This document shows, piece after piece, positions 53,463-61,579 of a DNA stretch of 64,000 nucleotides. The stretch's first letter is position 1, and each line of letters begins with the position of its first letter. The position numbers and the translations under genes are program-made. Origin of the DNA: Crateriforma conspicua. Lineage in GTDB: Bacteria > Planctomycetota > Planctomycetia > Pirellulales > Pirellulaceae. The DNA is taken from positions 3,596,001-3,660,000 of the forward strand of contig NZ_CP036319.1 of NCBI RefSeq assembly GCF_007752935.1, given 5' to 3'. Below the pieces are notes generated by a model that did no database searches, was not told the origin of the DNA, and saw only the letters and a list, made by a program, of their open reading frames with translations.

Positions 53463-54218
53463 TTGATCCAACCGGCCGAATTGATCGAACGTTGTCGTGA
53501 TGCCGCCAACATCATGGGCCAAGATGACGCCGGTGGTCCGGTCATGGACGGCCCCGACAGTCTGATCGGTTTCTTCCAGCACTTTCGTCCCGACGGCACA
53601 GGTTTGGGGGACGTGTTTCGCGATCTTCCGGGCGGCGACGAAGTCCACGAGCGACTGGATCGTCTGTACGACGTTGCCGGGCACAACCAAAGGTCCGACG
53701 GGCGTCGTGATTTGTACTTTGTCGTTCGTCGACCGGACCCGATTCCCGCGGATATTGTTTCCAAGGCAGGGCGTGACTGGCTGCGCGGCGTACGTGCGCT
53801 TGCCACGATCACGGGCGACGATGTCACGGGCGACGCGTTGGACCCGATGCCGGAGATCCGTGTTTTGGAAGGGGCACCGCCCAAGCACCCCAAAGACGAT
53901 GTGAATCGCAGCGACTTGTTGAAAGTCTTTCTGGATCGCGTCGGCCAGTTGACCGGTCGAATCGAAATGCCCCACGCGGGTTTAGCGGAAACTTTGCGTC
54001 CCGCTTTCTATTTCATCAATTGCGATGCGATGCTGCGTGACTATTTGATGTGGCCGCTTTACCGCGAGGTCGTCCGTGATCAAGCGGGCGACGGGAACGA
54101 CCAGGATGCGATCGCGCTGGTCGACCCGTTCAGTCCTTACTTTGTGCTTTGGCGGCACGGGGTGAAGTACCGCATCATGCGAAAAGACACGGTCGATTTT
54201 TACATCCCGCGCCGCTAG
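53463..54218 (+). CDS. Conserved-looking hypothetical protein
   Basis: 251 residues from TTG 53463 (IQPAELIERCRDAANIMGQD). Composition and codon use are protein-like, and it ends cleanly just before a convergent gene. Not recognised. Visible features are an acidic, glycine-containing first half (DAGGPVMDGPDSLIGFFQHF), a possible enzyme-like YFVVRRPDPIP, and an aromatic-rich C-terminus (YFVLWRHGVKYRIMRKDTVD). There is no signal peptide, membrane helix or known catalytic motif that I can point to. Function unknown. Confidence 0.6.
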   Translation: MIQPAELIERCRDAANIMGQDDAGGPVMDGPDSLIGFFQHFRPDGTGLGDVFRDLPGGDEVHERLDRLYDVAGHNQRSDGRRDLYFVVRRPDPIPADIVSKAGRDWLRGVRALATITGDDVTGDALDPMPEIRVLEGAPPKHPKDDVNRSDLLKVFLDRVGQLTGRIEMPHAGLAETLRPAFYFINCDAMLRDYLMWPLYREVVRDQAGDGNDQDAIALVDPFSPYFVLWRHGVKYRIMRKDTVDFYIPRR

Positions 54219-54244
54219 ACGTGCGATGTCGCTGCGGCGCGCGA

Positions 54245-55591
54245 TCAGACCAGTTTGGTCTTGCCCGGAATCGCGTGTCCGGACTCACGCGACGCCGACA
54301 AATCGATGTCGTCGGGGAACAGTTGCAACGTCGATTCTTTGGTCACAAAGTCCCAGCTGACGTCTTGTCCGCTGTATGCCGCCATCCGACCCATCACGGC
54401 CGTTAACGAACTGGCGGCGGTTTCCGCAAATTCGACAATCGGGTCACCGGCACGAATCGATTGAACCAAGTCTTTGTGTTCCTGTTCATAGGCGGCACCG
54501 ATGTCGCCCTTCATCGACCAGATTTCATTGCCGTCTTTGTCCTTCAGCCACGCGCCGCCGTTGCCGCCCAAGATTTGCGCGGTGCCTTCGGATCCATAGA
54601 TCATGGTTCCGTTTTCACCTTTGGCACCGGGGATCTGACGGCACTTGAAACTGATGAAGCGGTTGCCGGGATAGCGATAGTCGATCGACATGCTGTCCCA
54701 CATCTCGCTGTCTTTCGGACGCGTGAATCGGCCGCCACCGCCGAATGCCGATTCCGGCGGGCCTTGCATCAGCCAATTCATTAGGTCGATGTTGTGCACC
54801 GCTTGTTCGGTGATTTGGTCGCCAGACAACCAGATGAAGTGCATCCAGTTATAGATCTGGTATTCGGTGTCGGACATTCCGTCGCGGCGATTGCGGTACC
54901 AGATGCCGTTGCTGCAGTAGCGGCTGGTCGCGCCGATGATGTCGCCGATTTCACCCGCGTGCAGTCGACGGATCGCTTCGACATAGTTGACTTGGCGGCG
55001 ATACTGGGTGCCCGTGACGATCGCGGTCTTGTTGGCGATCGCCTTCTGGTGCGCTTTCAAACAAACGCGATATCCGGCCGGGTCGACGCACGTGGGCTTT
55101 TCCGCAAACACGTGCTTGCCCGCGTCGACGGCATCCATCACGTGTTGCGGACGGAAACCGGGCGGAGTGGTAAAGATGACAAGGTCGACGCTTTCGTCGT
55201 CCAAAATCTTTTTGTACGCGTCCAGTCCGGTGTACAGCGACTGGTCGGAGATCTTGACCTTCTTCTCGTAGCGTTTGGCCATTTGGTCCCGCAGCCGCGC
55301 GGGCTTTTCTTCGTCGATGTCGGCGATCGCCACCAGTTCAACGTTCGGGTTGATCGTCAACGTATTGTTGACCGCGCCACCGCCACGTCCGCCGGCTCCC
55401 ACCAACGCGATCCGAACCGCTTCGGTCGGCGACTGAGGGTTTTGGCCCAAAACTTCGGTGTGCACCCCCGATGTTGCGGCGACGGCCCCTGCCGCGGCGC
55501 CGGCGGTCGACAAGAATTGACGACGATTTGCAGCAGGTTGCACCGGAGCGGCTTCGGAAGCTGTGGTTTTTTGAGTCTTGTTCGAATTCAT
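54245..55591 (-). CDS. Tat-exported Gfo/Idh/MocA family oxidoreductase
   Basis: 448 residues from ATG 55591. The N-terminus has a twin-arginine signal (ANRRQFLSTAGAAAGAVAAT), implying folded export with bound NAD(P). The Rossmann motif IALVGAGGRGGGAV follows, then VAIADIDEEKPARLRDQMAK and the family EKP motif VFAEKPTCVDPAGY. EQAVHNIDLMNWLM corresponds to the conserved D-x-x-x-H region shifted to HNID. Such Tat-dependent members are very common in planctomycetes and are thought to act on sugars or inositols in the periplasm. Substrate unknown; no sugar-catabolic neighbours. Confidence 0.88.
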   Translation of the reverse strand: MNSNKTQKTTASEAAPVQPAANRRQFLSTAGAAAGAVAATSGVHTEVLGQNPQSPTEAVRIALVGAGGRGGGAVNNTLTINPNVELVAIADIDEEKPARLRDQMAKRYEKKVKISDQSLYTGLDAYKKILDDESVDLVIFTTPPGFRPQHVMDAVDAGKHVFAEKPTCVDPAGYRVCLKAHQKAIANKTAIVTGTQYRRQVNYVEAIRRLHAGEIGDIIGATSRYCSNGIWYRNRRDGMSDTEYQIYNWMHFIWLSGDQITEQAVHNIDLMNWLMQGPPESAFGGGGRFTRPKDSEMWDSMSIDYRYPGNRFISFKCRQIPGAKGENGTMIYGSEGTAQILGGNGGAWLKDKDGNEIWSMKGDIGAAYEQEHKDLVQSIRAGDPIVEFAETAASSLTAVMGRMAAYSGQDVSWDFVTKESTLQLFPDDIDLSASRESGHAIPGKTKLV

Positions 55592-55779
55592 GGAAGTCTT
55601 TTCGCTGAAGAACAAACGGGCGTGGCGAACCTCATGACGAGATCAATGCGACGGCGAAGATCACGCAGAAGATTGCTAAATCTTAACCGCCGCGGTCAGT
55701 TTAGCGAATCTGACCGAGCGCATTCCAATTGATCTAGAACCCAGCGGGGGGAACCTGCTAAAGCCTACGAAGCTGGTTT

Positions 55780-57246
55780 TTGATCTCGCTCCGACAGCGG
55801 TCACGGAGGACCGTCGTGCAAACGCTGAAGACATCCGCCATCGTCGTTTTACTGGTCACGGTCATGTACGCTGCGTACGTGTCCCTGACGACACCACCAC
55901 AAACGGCCGGCCCCGAAATGGACGAACTCGTCCGTGCGACCGAAGAATTCGGCATCGATGTCGGCATGCCCGGCGATCTGGACATCAGTCTGGGCGATGA
56001 AATGGGCGATTTTGACACCGGTACCGCGTTCGCATCGGGCGATCCGATGATGGCCGACGGTGGGGCGATGCCGCCCGCCGGAGTGGCCCAGACCGGGGTG
56101 ACCGGCAGCATCGACGATCAATCCTCCAGTCTGCTGGGCGTTGGCGGTGGTGCCATCCACGGCGACATCTCCGACCAGTACGCGGATCTGGGCGGCCCAA
56201 CAACGTCGACCCCCGAGATGGATTTGCCCGACACGGGTGGCCAAACCGCCGACATTCAAATCAACGGAACCGAACAGTTTGATTCGACCGGCCGTGATGA
56301 CTTCAACATGCCTTCGGCCGAAGTCGCCGGCGCCGTCTTCGATGGCACCGACAGCGGATGGAATCAACAAGTCAGTGCTCAGTCGGATATGCCGACCAGC
56401 GTATCCGCCGAAAGCGATGGCTCCGCGATCGACGCGCTGGGCAGCAACACACCGACGTTCGCGGACGTGGGGCAAGGCGGCATTCGCGAAAACCCACTAT
56501 TTGATTCCGCCGACGTTGCCAAGGATTCATCGCAATCGTCCAGTTCGGATTTCGGATTGGCCAACGCGGTTCACATGGCTGACCAGCAGTATGCCAACGA
56601 TCAAAAGAAGCAAGCGTTGGCAACACTCAGCTTGTTCTTTGAGAAACCGGGCCTGTCCGATGCCGATCGCGAAGTGCTGCTAAGCCGACTGGACCCGCTG
56701 GCTCGTGAAGTCGTCTATTCGACCAAACACCTGTTGGAACAACCGCACCGCGTCGGTCAAAACGAAACCCTGATGCAAGTCGCCGCGAAGTACGAGATTC
56801 CTTGGCAGTTGTTGGCGAACATCAATGGCATCGATGATCCGATCACGGTGTTGCCGGGAACGGATTTGAAAGTCTTGCGTGGTCCTTTTCGTGCAACGGT
56901 CGACTTGGAACGCGACGAGATGACGTTGTTCTTGGGCGACCTCTATGCGGGCCGCTTCCCGATCGCCATCGGAAGCGATCCGACGCCGCGTGAAGGCACG
57001 TTCACCGTGTTGGACAAACAATCGGCACGCACCTATTACGATGCCGCAGGATCGCCGATTCCACCCGGCAGCCCTAACAATCCTTACGGCAGCATGTGGA
57101 TGGACTTGGGCGGTCAGCTCTGTATTCACGGCAGCCCCAACAGCAACAGTCCGACCGACAAAGGTTGCATCAGCGTGGCCGGTCGCTTTGCCGGCGACTT
57201 GTTCGGGATTCTGTCGCAAGGCAGCAGTGTGACGATCCGACGTTAG
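55780..57246 (+). CDS. L,D-transpeptidase (YkuD) with LysM-like domain and long linker
   Basis: 488 residues from TTG 55780. An N-terminal membrane anchor (TSAIVVLLVTVMYAAYVSLT), then about 230 residues of low-complexity acidic, Gly/Ser-rich linker. A helical stretch follows, then a LysM-like module (HRVGQNETLMQVAAKYEIPW then QLLANINGIDDP) and a YkuD catalytic domain from about 365. The active-site motif is IHGSPNSNSPTDKGCISV with H450 and the nucleophile C463; the usual SHGC(I/V)R(M/L) has become DKGCISV. It would form 3-3 cross-links in peptidoglycan or attach proteins, consistent with planctomycetes having peptidoglycan. Confidence 0.85.
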   Translation: MISLRQRSRRTVVQTLKTSAIVVLLVTVMYAAYVSLTTPPQTAGPEMDELVRATEEFGIDVGMPGDLDISLGDEMGDFDTGTAFASGDPMMADGGAMPPAGVAQTGVTGSIDDQSSSLLGVGGGAIHGDISDQYADLGGPTTSTPEMDLPDTGGQTADIQINGTEQFDSTGRDDFNMPSAEVAGAVFDGTDSGWNQQVSAQSDMPTSVSAESDGSAIDALGSNTPTFADVGQGGIRENPLFDSADVAKDSSQSSSSDFGLANAVHMADQQYANDQKKQALATLSLFFEKPGLSDADREVLLSRLDPLAREVVYSTKHLLEQPHRVGQNETLMQVAAKYEIPWQLLANINGIDDPITVLPGTDLKVLRGPFRATVDLERDEMTLFLGDLYAGRFPIAIGSDPTPREGTFTVLDKQSARTYYDAAGSPIPPGSPNNPYGSMWMDLGGQLCIHGSPNSNSPTDKGCISVAGRFAGDLFGILSQGSSVTIRR

Positions 57247-57420
57247 GATGCGATTCGTGCGAGGGTGATGGCACTTCATGCACGTCCGCGGCACGTCCAC
57301 TGTTGTCATCCGACGCCGATCATTACGCTTGGCGTGTTCGCGGGGAAAGGGCCTGCGAGCCGTGGCAAGGCATCGCCACGACCGATCGCAACCATTCACC
57401 GACCAGACTGACCGAGCACG

Positions 57421-57984
57421 ATGAACGTCCCTTACGACCGCGACGCTTTGTTGGCCCTGCTGCAATCGGAGTCATTGCAGCGTGGCGAATTCACCTTGGC
57501 CAGCGGCAAAAAGGCCAGCTATTACTTGGATTGCCGCAAGATCACGTTGCATCCGAAGGGCGCGACGTTGATCGCCGCCGGCATGTTGGATGTGATGAAG
57601 CAATCCGGTCCGATGCCTGACGCCGTCGGTGGCATGGCCATCGGTGCCGATCCGATCACCGCATCGATCGTGACCGTTGCCGGTCTGGAATCGTTGCCGC
57701 TGAAGGGCTTCATGGTTCGCAAGGAAGCCAAGGAGCATGGCACGGGAAAACAAGTCGAAGGTCCCGTACAGCCGGGGCAGTCGGTGGTGATTGTCGAAGA
57801 CGTGATCACGACCGGTGGCAGCGCGATTCGCGCCGTCCAAGCCGCACGCGAATTCGGATTGGATGTGAAGTACGTGATCGGCATCATCGACCGTTTGGCT
57901 GGTGGCAGCGAAGCGTTTGCCAAAGTCGATCTGGAATTGAAAACCTTATGCACGATCCGCGATTTCGGCATCGAACCGGAATAG
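57421..57984 (+). CDS. pyrE: Orotate phosphoribosyltransferase
   Basis: Makes OMP from orotate and PRPP in pyrimidine synthesis. 187 residues. The PRPP-binding motif VVIVEDVITTGGSAIRAVQA lies at about 122-141. FTLASGKKASYYLDCRKITL is the N-terminal signature of bacterial PyrE, and MAIGADPITASI and VRKEAKEHGTG (catalytic Lys region) are present. Separated by 27 bases from the next plus-strand gene, with which it may be co-transcribed. No attenuator recognised upstream. Confidence 0.95.
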   Translation: MNVPYDRDALLALLQSESLQRGEFTLASGKKASYYLDCRKITLHPKGATLIAAGMLDVMKQSGPMPDAVGGMAIGADPITASIVTVAGLESLPLKGFMVRKEAKEHGTGKQVEGPVQPGQSVVIVEDVITTGGSAIRAVQAAREFGLDVKYVIGIIDRLAGGSEAFAKVDLELKTLCTIRDFGIEPE

Positions 57985-58011
57985 GCTGGCATCGTCCCAG
58001 CGTGGTCATGG

Positions 58012-58680
58012 ATGGAAACGACGCTACATCGCCAGTTGAAAGAGCTGTACGCCGGTTCGCCGCACGAAATTGAGATGCGGATCGGGCGTTATCGCATCGA
58101 TGCGTTGCGCGGCGACGAATTGATTGAGGTCCAGTGTGCATCGCTGTCCGCGATCGGCCGCAAAATTGCGGATCTGGTCAAACGACATCGCGTGCGAGTG
58201 GTCAAACCGGTGGTCCACCGGACTCGGATCTTGAAGTCCAAGAAAAAGGACGGGCCCATCACGTCGCGTCGGCTCAGCCCGAAAAAGGGCGGCCCGTTGG
58301 ATTTGTTCGAAGACCTGATCTACTTCACGCGGCTTTTTCCGCACCCGAATCTGGTCATCGAAGCCCCCTGTGTCGACGTACAACAGCTTCGCATTCCGAC
58401 CAAGGGCCGGCGTCGCCGTCGTCGGTGGAACACCGATTACGACGTTGCCGATGTGATGTTGGAATCGATCGGCGAATCGATTGAGTTGCGCGACCGAGAC
58501 GATTTACTGGCCTTGGTCGGGCTTCCCAGTGATGGCCAAACGTTCGACACCGCCGACTTGGCGAAACGAATCGATCGGCCGCGATGGGTGGCACAAAAGA
58601 TCGCCTATGTGCTGCGGCAAACCGGTGCAATCGAAGCCCACGGCCGCAAACGCAGCGGCATTCTTTACAAAGCCGCATAG
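58012..58680 (+). CDS. Predicted nuclease-like protein with winged-helix tail
   Basis: 222 residues, not a family I can name. The N-terminus has a pattern like PD-(D/E)XK nucleases: E21, then YRIDAL with D30, then LIEVQ with E39 and Q41, followed by IGRKIADLV. It continues VRVVKPVVHRTRILKSKKKD, a basic region with RRRRRRW and FEDLIYFTRLFPHP. The last 60 residues (FDTADLAKRIDRPRWVAQKI; AYVLRQTGAIEAHGRKRSGI) look like a winged helix-turn-helix. Located 27 bases after pyrE. It might process or sense nucleic acids; nuclease activity is an inference from motif spacing. Confidence 0.6.
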   Translation: METTLHRQLKELYAGSPHEIEMRIGRYRIDALRGDELIEVQCASLSAIGRKIADLVKRHRVRVVKPVVHRTRILKSKKKDGPITSRRLSPKKGGPLDLFEDLIYFTRLFPHPNLVIEAPCVDVQQLRIPTKGRRRRRRWNTDYDVADVMLESIGESIELRDRDDLLALVGLPSDGQTFDTADLAKRIDRPRWVAQKIAYVLRQTGAIEAHGRKRSGILYKAA

Positions 58681-58703
58681 GACACCGAGTTTGTCCGCAA
58701 AGT

Positions 58704-58728
58704 CGCCTTTCGCTCTGCGAAAGTAGCG
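58704..58728 (+). other. Solitary C-type hairpin after the nuclease-like gene
   Basis: CGC-CTTTCGC-tct-GCGAAAG-ta-GCG forms a 7-bp stem with a 3-base loop, extended by CGC/GCG across a two-base bulge. It is the same hairpin as in the C module of the repeat arrays but occurs alone, 23 bases after the stop codon. May function as a 3'-end or terminator-like structure. Confidence 0.5.
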
Positions 58729-58905
58729 TTCGAATCCCGCCGTGCCTTGAGCCGAGCACGTTAGCGTCGGCGTCTCTCTGCAAAACAAGGGCACCCTTGG
58801 CTAGCGATGGCATGGCTTACACAAAGCTGCATTACCGACACGCCTTTTTCGCTCTGCAAAAGACGACGATGGCGAAGCATGGGCTGCTAAACACCCATCG
58901 GATCG

Positions 58906-60993
58906 TCACCAGATACGTACCCGGTCCTCCGGTGCAAGGTACAGTTCGTCATCCGTTTGGATGTCGAATGCGTCATACCAAGCGTCCATGTTCCGCACGA
59001 TTCCGTTGACCCGATATTCGCTGGGACTGTGCGGATCGGTGATCAGCCGCTTGCGTAGCTCCGATTCGCGGTACAGCCGCCGCCAAATCTGTGCCCACCC
59101 CAGAAAGAACCGTTGGTCACCCGTCAAGCCGTCGATGACCGGTGCCTCTTTTCCGTCAAGCGACAAGCGATAGGCTTCATAGGCAACGCTTAAGCCGCCG
59201 AGGTCACCGATGTTTTCCCCCAGCGTCAGCTTGCCGTTGACGTTCATGTCATCAAAGGGGGCGAAGCCGTCATACTGAGTCGTCAAAACGGATGCACGGC
59301 GTTCAAATTCTTCGCGATCATCCGGTGTCCACCACATCCGCAAGTTTCCATATCCGTCGTACTTGCTGCCTTTGTCATCGAATCCGTGGGAGATCTCATG
59401 CCCGATCACGGCGCCGATCGCGCCATAGTTGACGGCATCGTCGGCGGCCAAGTTAAAGAACGGCGGCTGCAAAATACCGGCCGGGAAAACGATTTCGTTC
59501 ATCACCGGGTTGTAGTAGGCGTTGATCGTTTGCGGCGTCATGTGCCATTCGTTGCGATCGATCGGTCCACCCAACTTGTCCAATTCTCGCTGGTGTTCGA
59601 AACGCGACGCGGCGATCAAATGCTTCGCCAGCGGTCCGCCTTGGATGTTCAGCGATGAATAGTCCTTCCATTCATCGGGGTATCCGATCTTGGTGGTGAA
59701 CAAGTCAAGCTTTTGCTTCGCCTGTTTCTTTGTGCCATCGCCCATCCAATCCAGTTGATCGATTCGCTTTTCGAACGCGGCTTTCAGGTTGTCCACCAAC
59801 TCCGACATGCGACGTTTGGCTCGCGGCGTGAAGTATTTTTCGACGTACAGTTGGCCGACGACTTCGCCCAAGACGCTTCCGGTGACACCGACCGCGCGTT
59901 TCCAAAGGGCTTCCTGTTGATCGATACCGCTGACCGCTGAATCGTGAAAGTCGAAGTGCCGCTTTTCCAGGGTTTCGGTCAGCGACGATGCGTACGCATC
60001 CAAGGTGTGGAACTTCAAGTAGGCTTTCCACGCCGCCAGGTCGTGTTGTTCGAAGAACTTGCCCAATGCCTGCAAGTAACTCGGTTGGCGAACGACAAAC
60101 TTGTCCTGCCCTTCGATGCCACAGGCAGATGCGAATGCCGGCCAATCGAACGAACCGAGCATCTGGTCCAAATCGTCAGGGCTCGTCGCGTTGTAAGTCG
60201 CGTCCGGGTCGCGATTCTCGGTCTTTGTCCAGTGGTTTTCGGCGATCTGCGTTTCGATCTTGACCACCGCCGGCGCTTGTCCTCCGTCGCCTCCGCCGGC
60301 TTTCAACAGATCCACAATGTACTCGGACAGTTGCTGGCGTAGCTTTTGGTAGCGTTCGTTGTCTTCCAGGTAGTAGTCACGATCGGGCAGACTGAGTCCC
60401 GATTGCGTGACGTACACCGTGTAGGCGTCGCTGTTCTTTGCGTCCACCGAGACATACGGCGCAAACGGACCATACACACCGGCGGTGACCAGTTTGCCCA
60501 TGACGGACGCCAAAGATTCACGATCCTCCGCCGCATCGATGCTGTCGATCAGTGATTGAATCGGCTGCAATCCGGCTTCGTTGCGTGCCGCGGTGTCCAT
60601 CACGGCGTTGTACAAATCACCAACCTTTTGCGCCGGCGTTCCCGGTTCCGCGTCTTTCCGTGCCGCGTTTTCGATCAACACTCGGACACGTTGTCGTGTG
60701 CGGTCACTTAAGACCGTGAAGATCCCGTAATCCGCTTTGTCGCCGGGAATTTTGGTCGAATCCAACCACTGTTGATTCGCATAACGATAGAAGTTGTCGC
60801 CTGGGTCGATGTCCGCCGCGAACAGCGTCTTGTCGATCCCCGATTGTTTGGTTCGATTGGCCCTGGTTTGACGACGCGACGAATCGGCCGATTCCTGGGC
60901 TTGCACGCTGTGCACGATTGTCAATCCGATCCACAACGCGGCGGCGAGCCCCGAGATTCGGCGGCACATGTCCATGGTTAGACAAAACTTCAT
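58906..60993 (-). CDS. M13 family zinc metallopeptidase (neprilysin/PepO-like)
   Basis: 695 residues from ATG 60993 with a signal peptide (ISGLAAALWIGLTIVHSVQA-Q); the frame is open to 61047. The zinc site is VIGHEISHGFDD (HExxH) with the third ligand in LGENIGDLGGLSVAY. DNFYRYANQQWLDSTKIPGD and NAYYNPVMNEIVFPAGILQP are typical M13 blocks, and the C-terminus ends EDRVRIW as the family does. Probably an exported oligopeptidase. Stands alone on the minus strand. Confidence 0.93.
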   Translation of the reverse strand: MKFCLTMDMCRRISGLAAALWIGLTIVHSVQAQESADSSRRQTRANRTKQSGIDKTLFAADIDPGDNFYRYANQQWLDSTKIPGDKADYGIFTVLSDRTRQRVRVLIENAARKDAEPGTPAQKVGDLYNAVMDTAARNEAGLQPIQSLIDSIDAAEDRESLASVMGKLVTAGVYGPFAPYVSVDAKNSDAYTVYVTQSGLSLPDRDYYLEDNERYQKLRQQLSEYIVDLLKAGGGDGGQAPAVVKIETQIAENHWTKTENRDPDATYNATSPDDLDQMLGSFDWPAFASACGIEGQDKFVVRQPSYLQALGKFFEQHDLAAWKAYLKFHTLDAYASSLTETLEKRHFDFHDSAVSGIDQQEALWKRAVGVTGSVLGEVVGQLYVEKYFTPRAKRRMSELVDNLKAAFEKRIDQLDWMGDGTKKQAKQKLDLFTTKIGYPDEWKDYSSLNIQGGPLAKHLIAASRFEHQRELDKLGGPIDRNEWHMTPQTINAYYNPVMNEIVFPAGILQPPFFNLAADDAVNYGAIGAVIGHEISHGFDDKGSKYDGYGNLRMWWTPDDREEFERRASVLTTQYDGFAPFDDMNVNGKLTLGENIGDLGGLSVAYEAYRLSLDGKEAPVIDGLTGDQRFFLGWAQIWRRLYRESELRKRLITDPHSPSEYRVNGIVRNMDAWYDAFDIQTDDELYLAPEDRVRIW

Positions 60994-61129
60994 TCCCGCA
61001 ATGCTCCCTAGTTGAATGCGTCGGAAAGCGGATCCGGCAAAGGTCACTTTCGTCCCTACAGGCCTTTGAAATCACGCCGGAAAGACAGTCGGCGTGCGAC
61101 GTATAACATGTCCGTCGGGCGACAACGAA

Positions 61130-61579
61130 TCAATCCGCCGACAACAATCGGCTGACCAGATAGAAGGTCAAGACGCCGCGAGCGGACCACAGGACTGTGC
61201 GAATCCAGTTGCTTTGAACCAGGCGGCGAAAAACGTCCGCGTCGAATCCACGTCCCAGCTGATCATGACAAGGCACCTGGATCGCCGCGGTGGACGCCCA
61301 GATCAAGCCTACCATCACCAACCCGATCCACAGCCATGAAACGCCCAACTGTGGCGGCGGGCGATAAACCAGATATGCCGACGTTGCCAGTTCGATCAGC
61401 ATCGGGATGCCGACGACCGGTGTGATTCGTCGCGCGTGGTCCACCGCGTATCGTTGAAAATTCTGTTCCCCGACTTGGTCGAACATCGCATAGTGGACGA
61501 TTTGAATGACCCATATCAGGCCGACCATGTACCACGTCGATGCGACGTTCAGCAAAACCGCCCACTGCCCCGCGTTCAT
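61130..61579 (-). CDS. Small membrane protein with four transmembrane segments
   Basis: 149 residues from ATG 61579, which overlaps the stop of the upstream TIGR01777-type gene by four bases (ATGA); a longer frame to 61648 lies inside that gene. Hydrophobic segments are near VLLNVASTWYMVGLIWVIQI, ITPVVGIPMLIELATSAYLV, WIGLVMVGLIWASTAAIQV and the C-terminus. HYAMFDQVGEQNFQRYAVDH and VPCHDQLGRGFDADVFRRLV are conserved-looking polar loops with several His/Asp. Function unknown. Translational coupling suggests a joint role with the upstream SDR-like protein. Confidence 0.7.
   Translation of the reverse strand: MNAGQWAVLLNVASTWYMVGLIWVIQIVHYAMFDQVGEQNFQRYAVDHARRITPVVGIPMLIELATSAYLVYRPPPQLGVSWLWIGLVMVGLIWASTAAIQVPCHDQLGRGFDADVFRRLVQSNWIRTVLWSARGVLTFYLVSRLLSAD

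Noticed and set aside
58704-58745. tRNA-like T-loop sequence GTTCGAATCC
   Set aside because: The flanking bases do not form a T-stem and no anticodon or acceptor arm can be drawn; it is part of the C-type repeat (GCGTTCGAATCCC).
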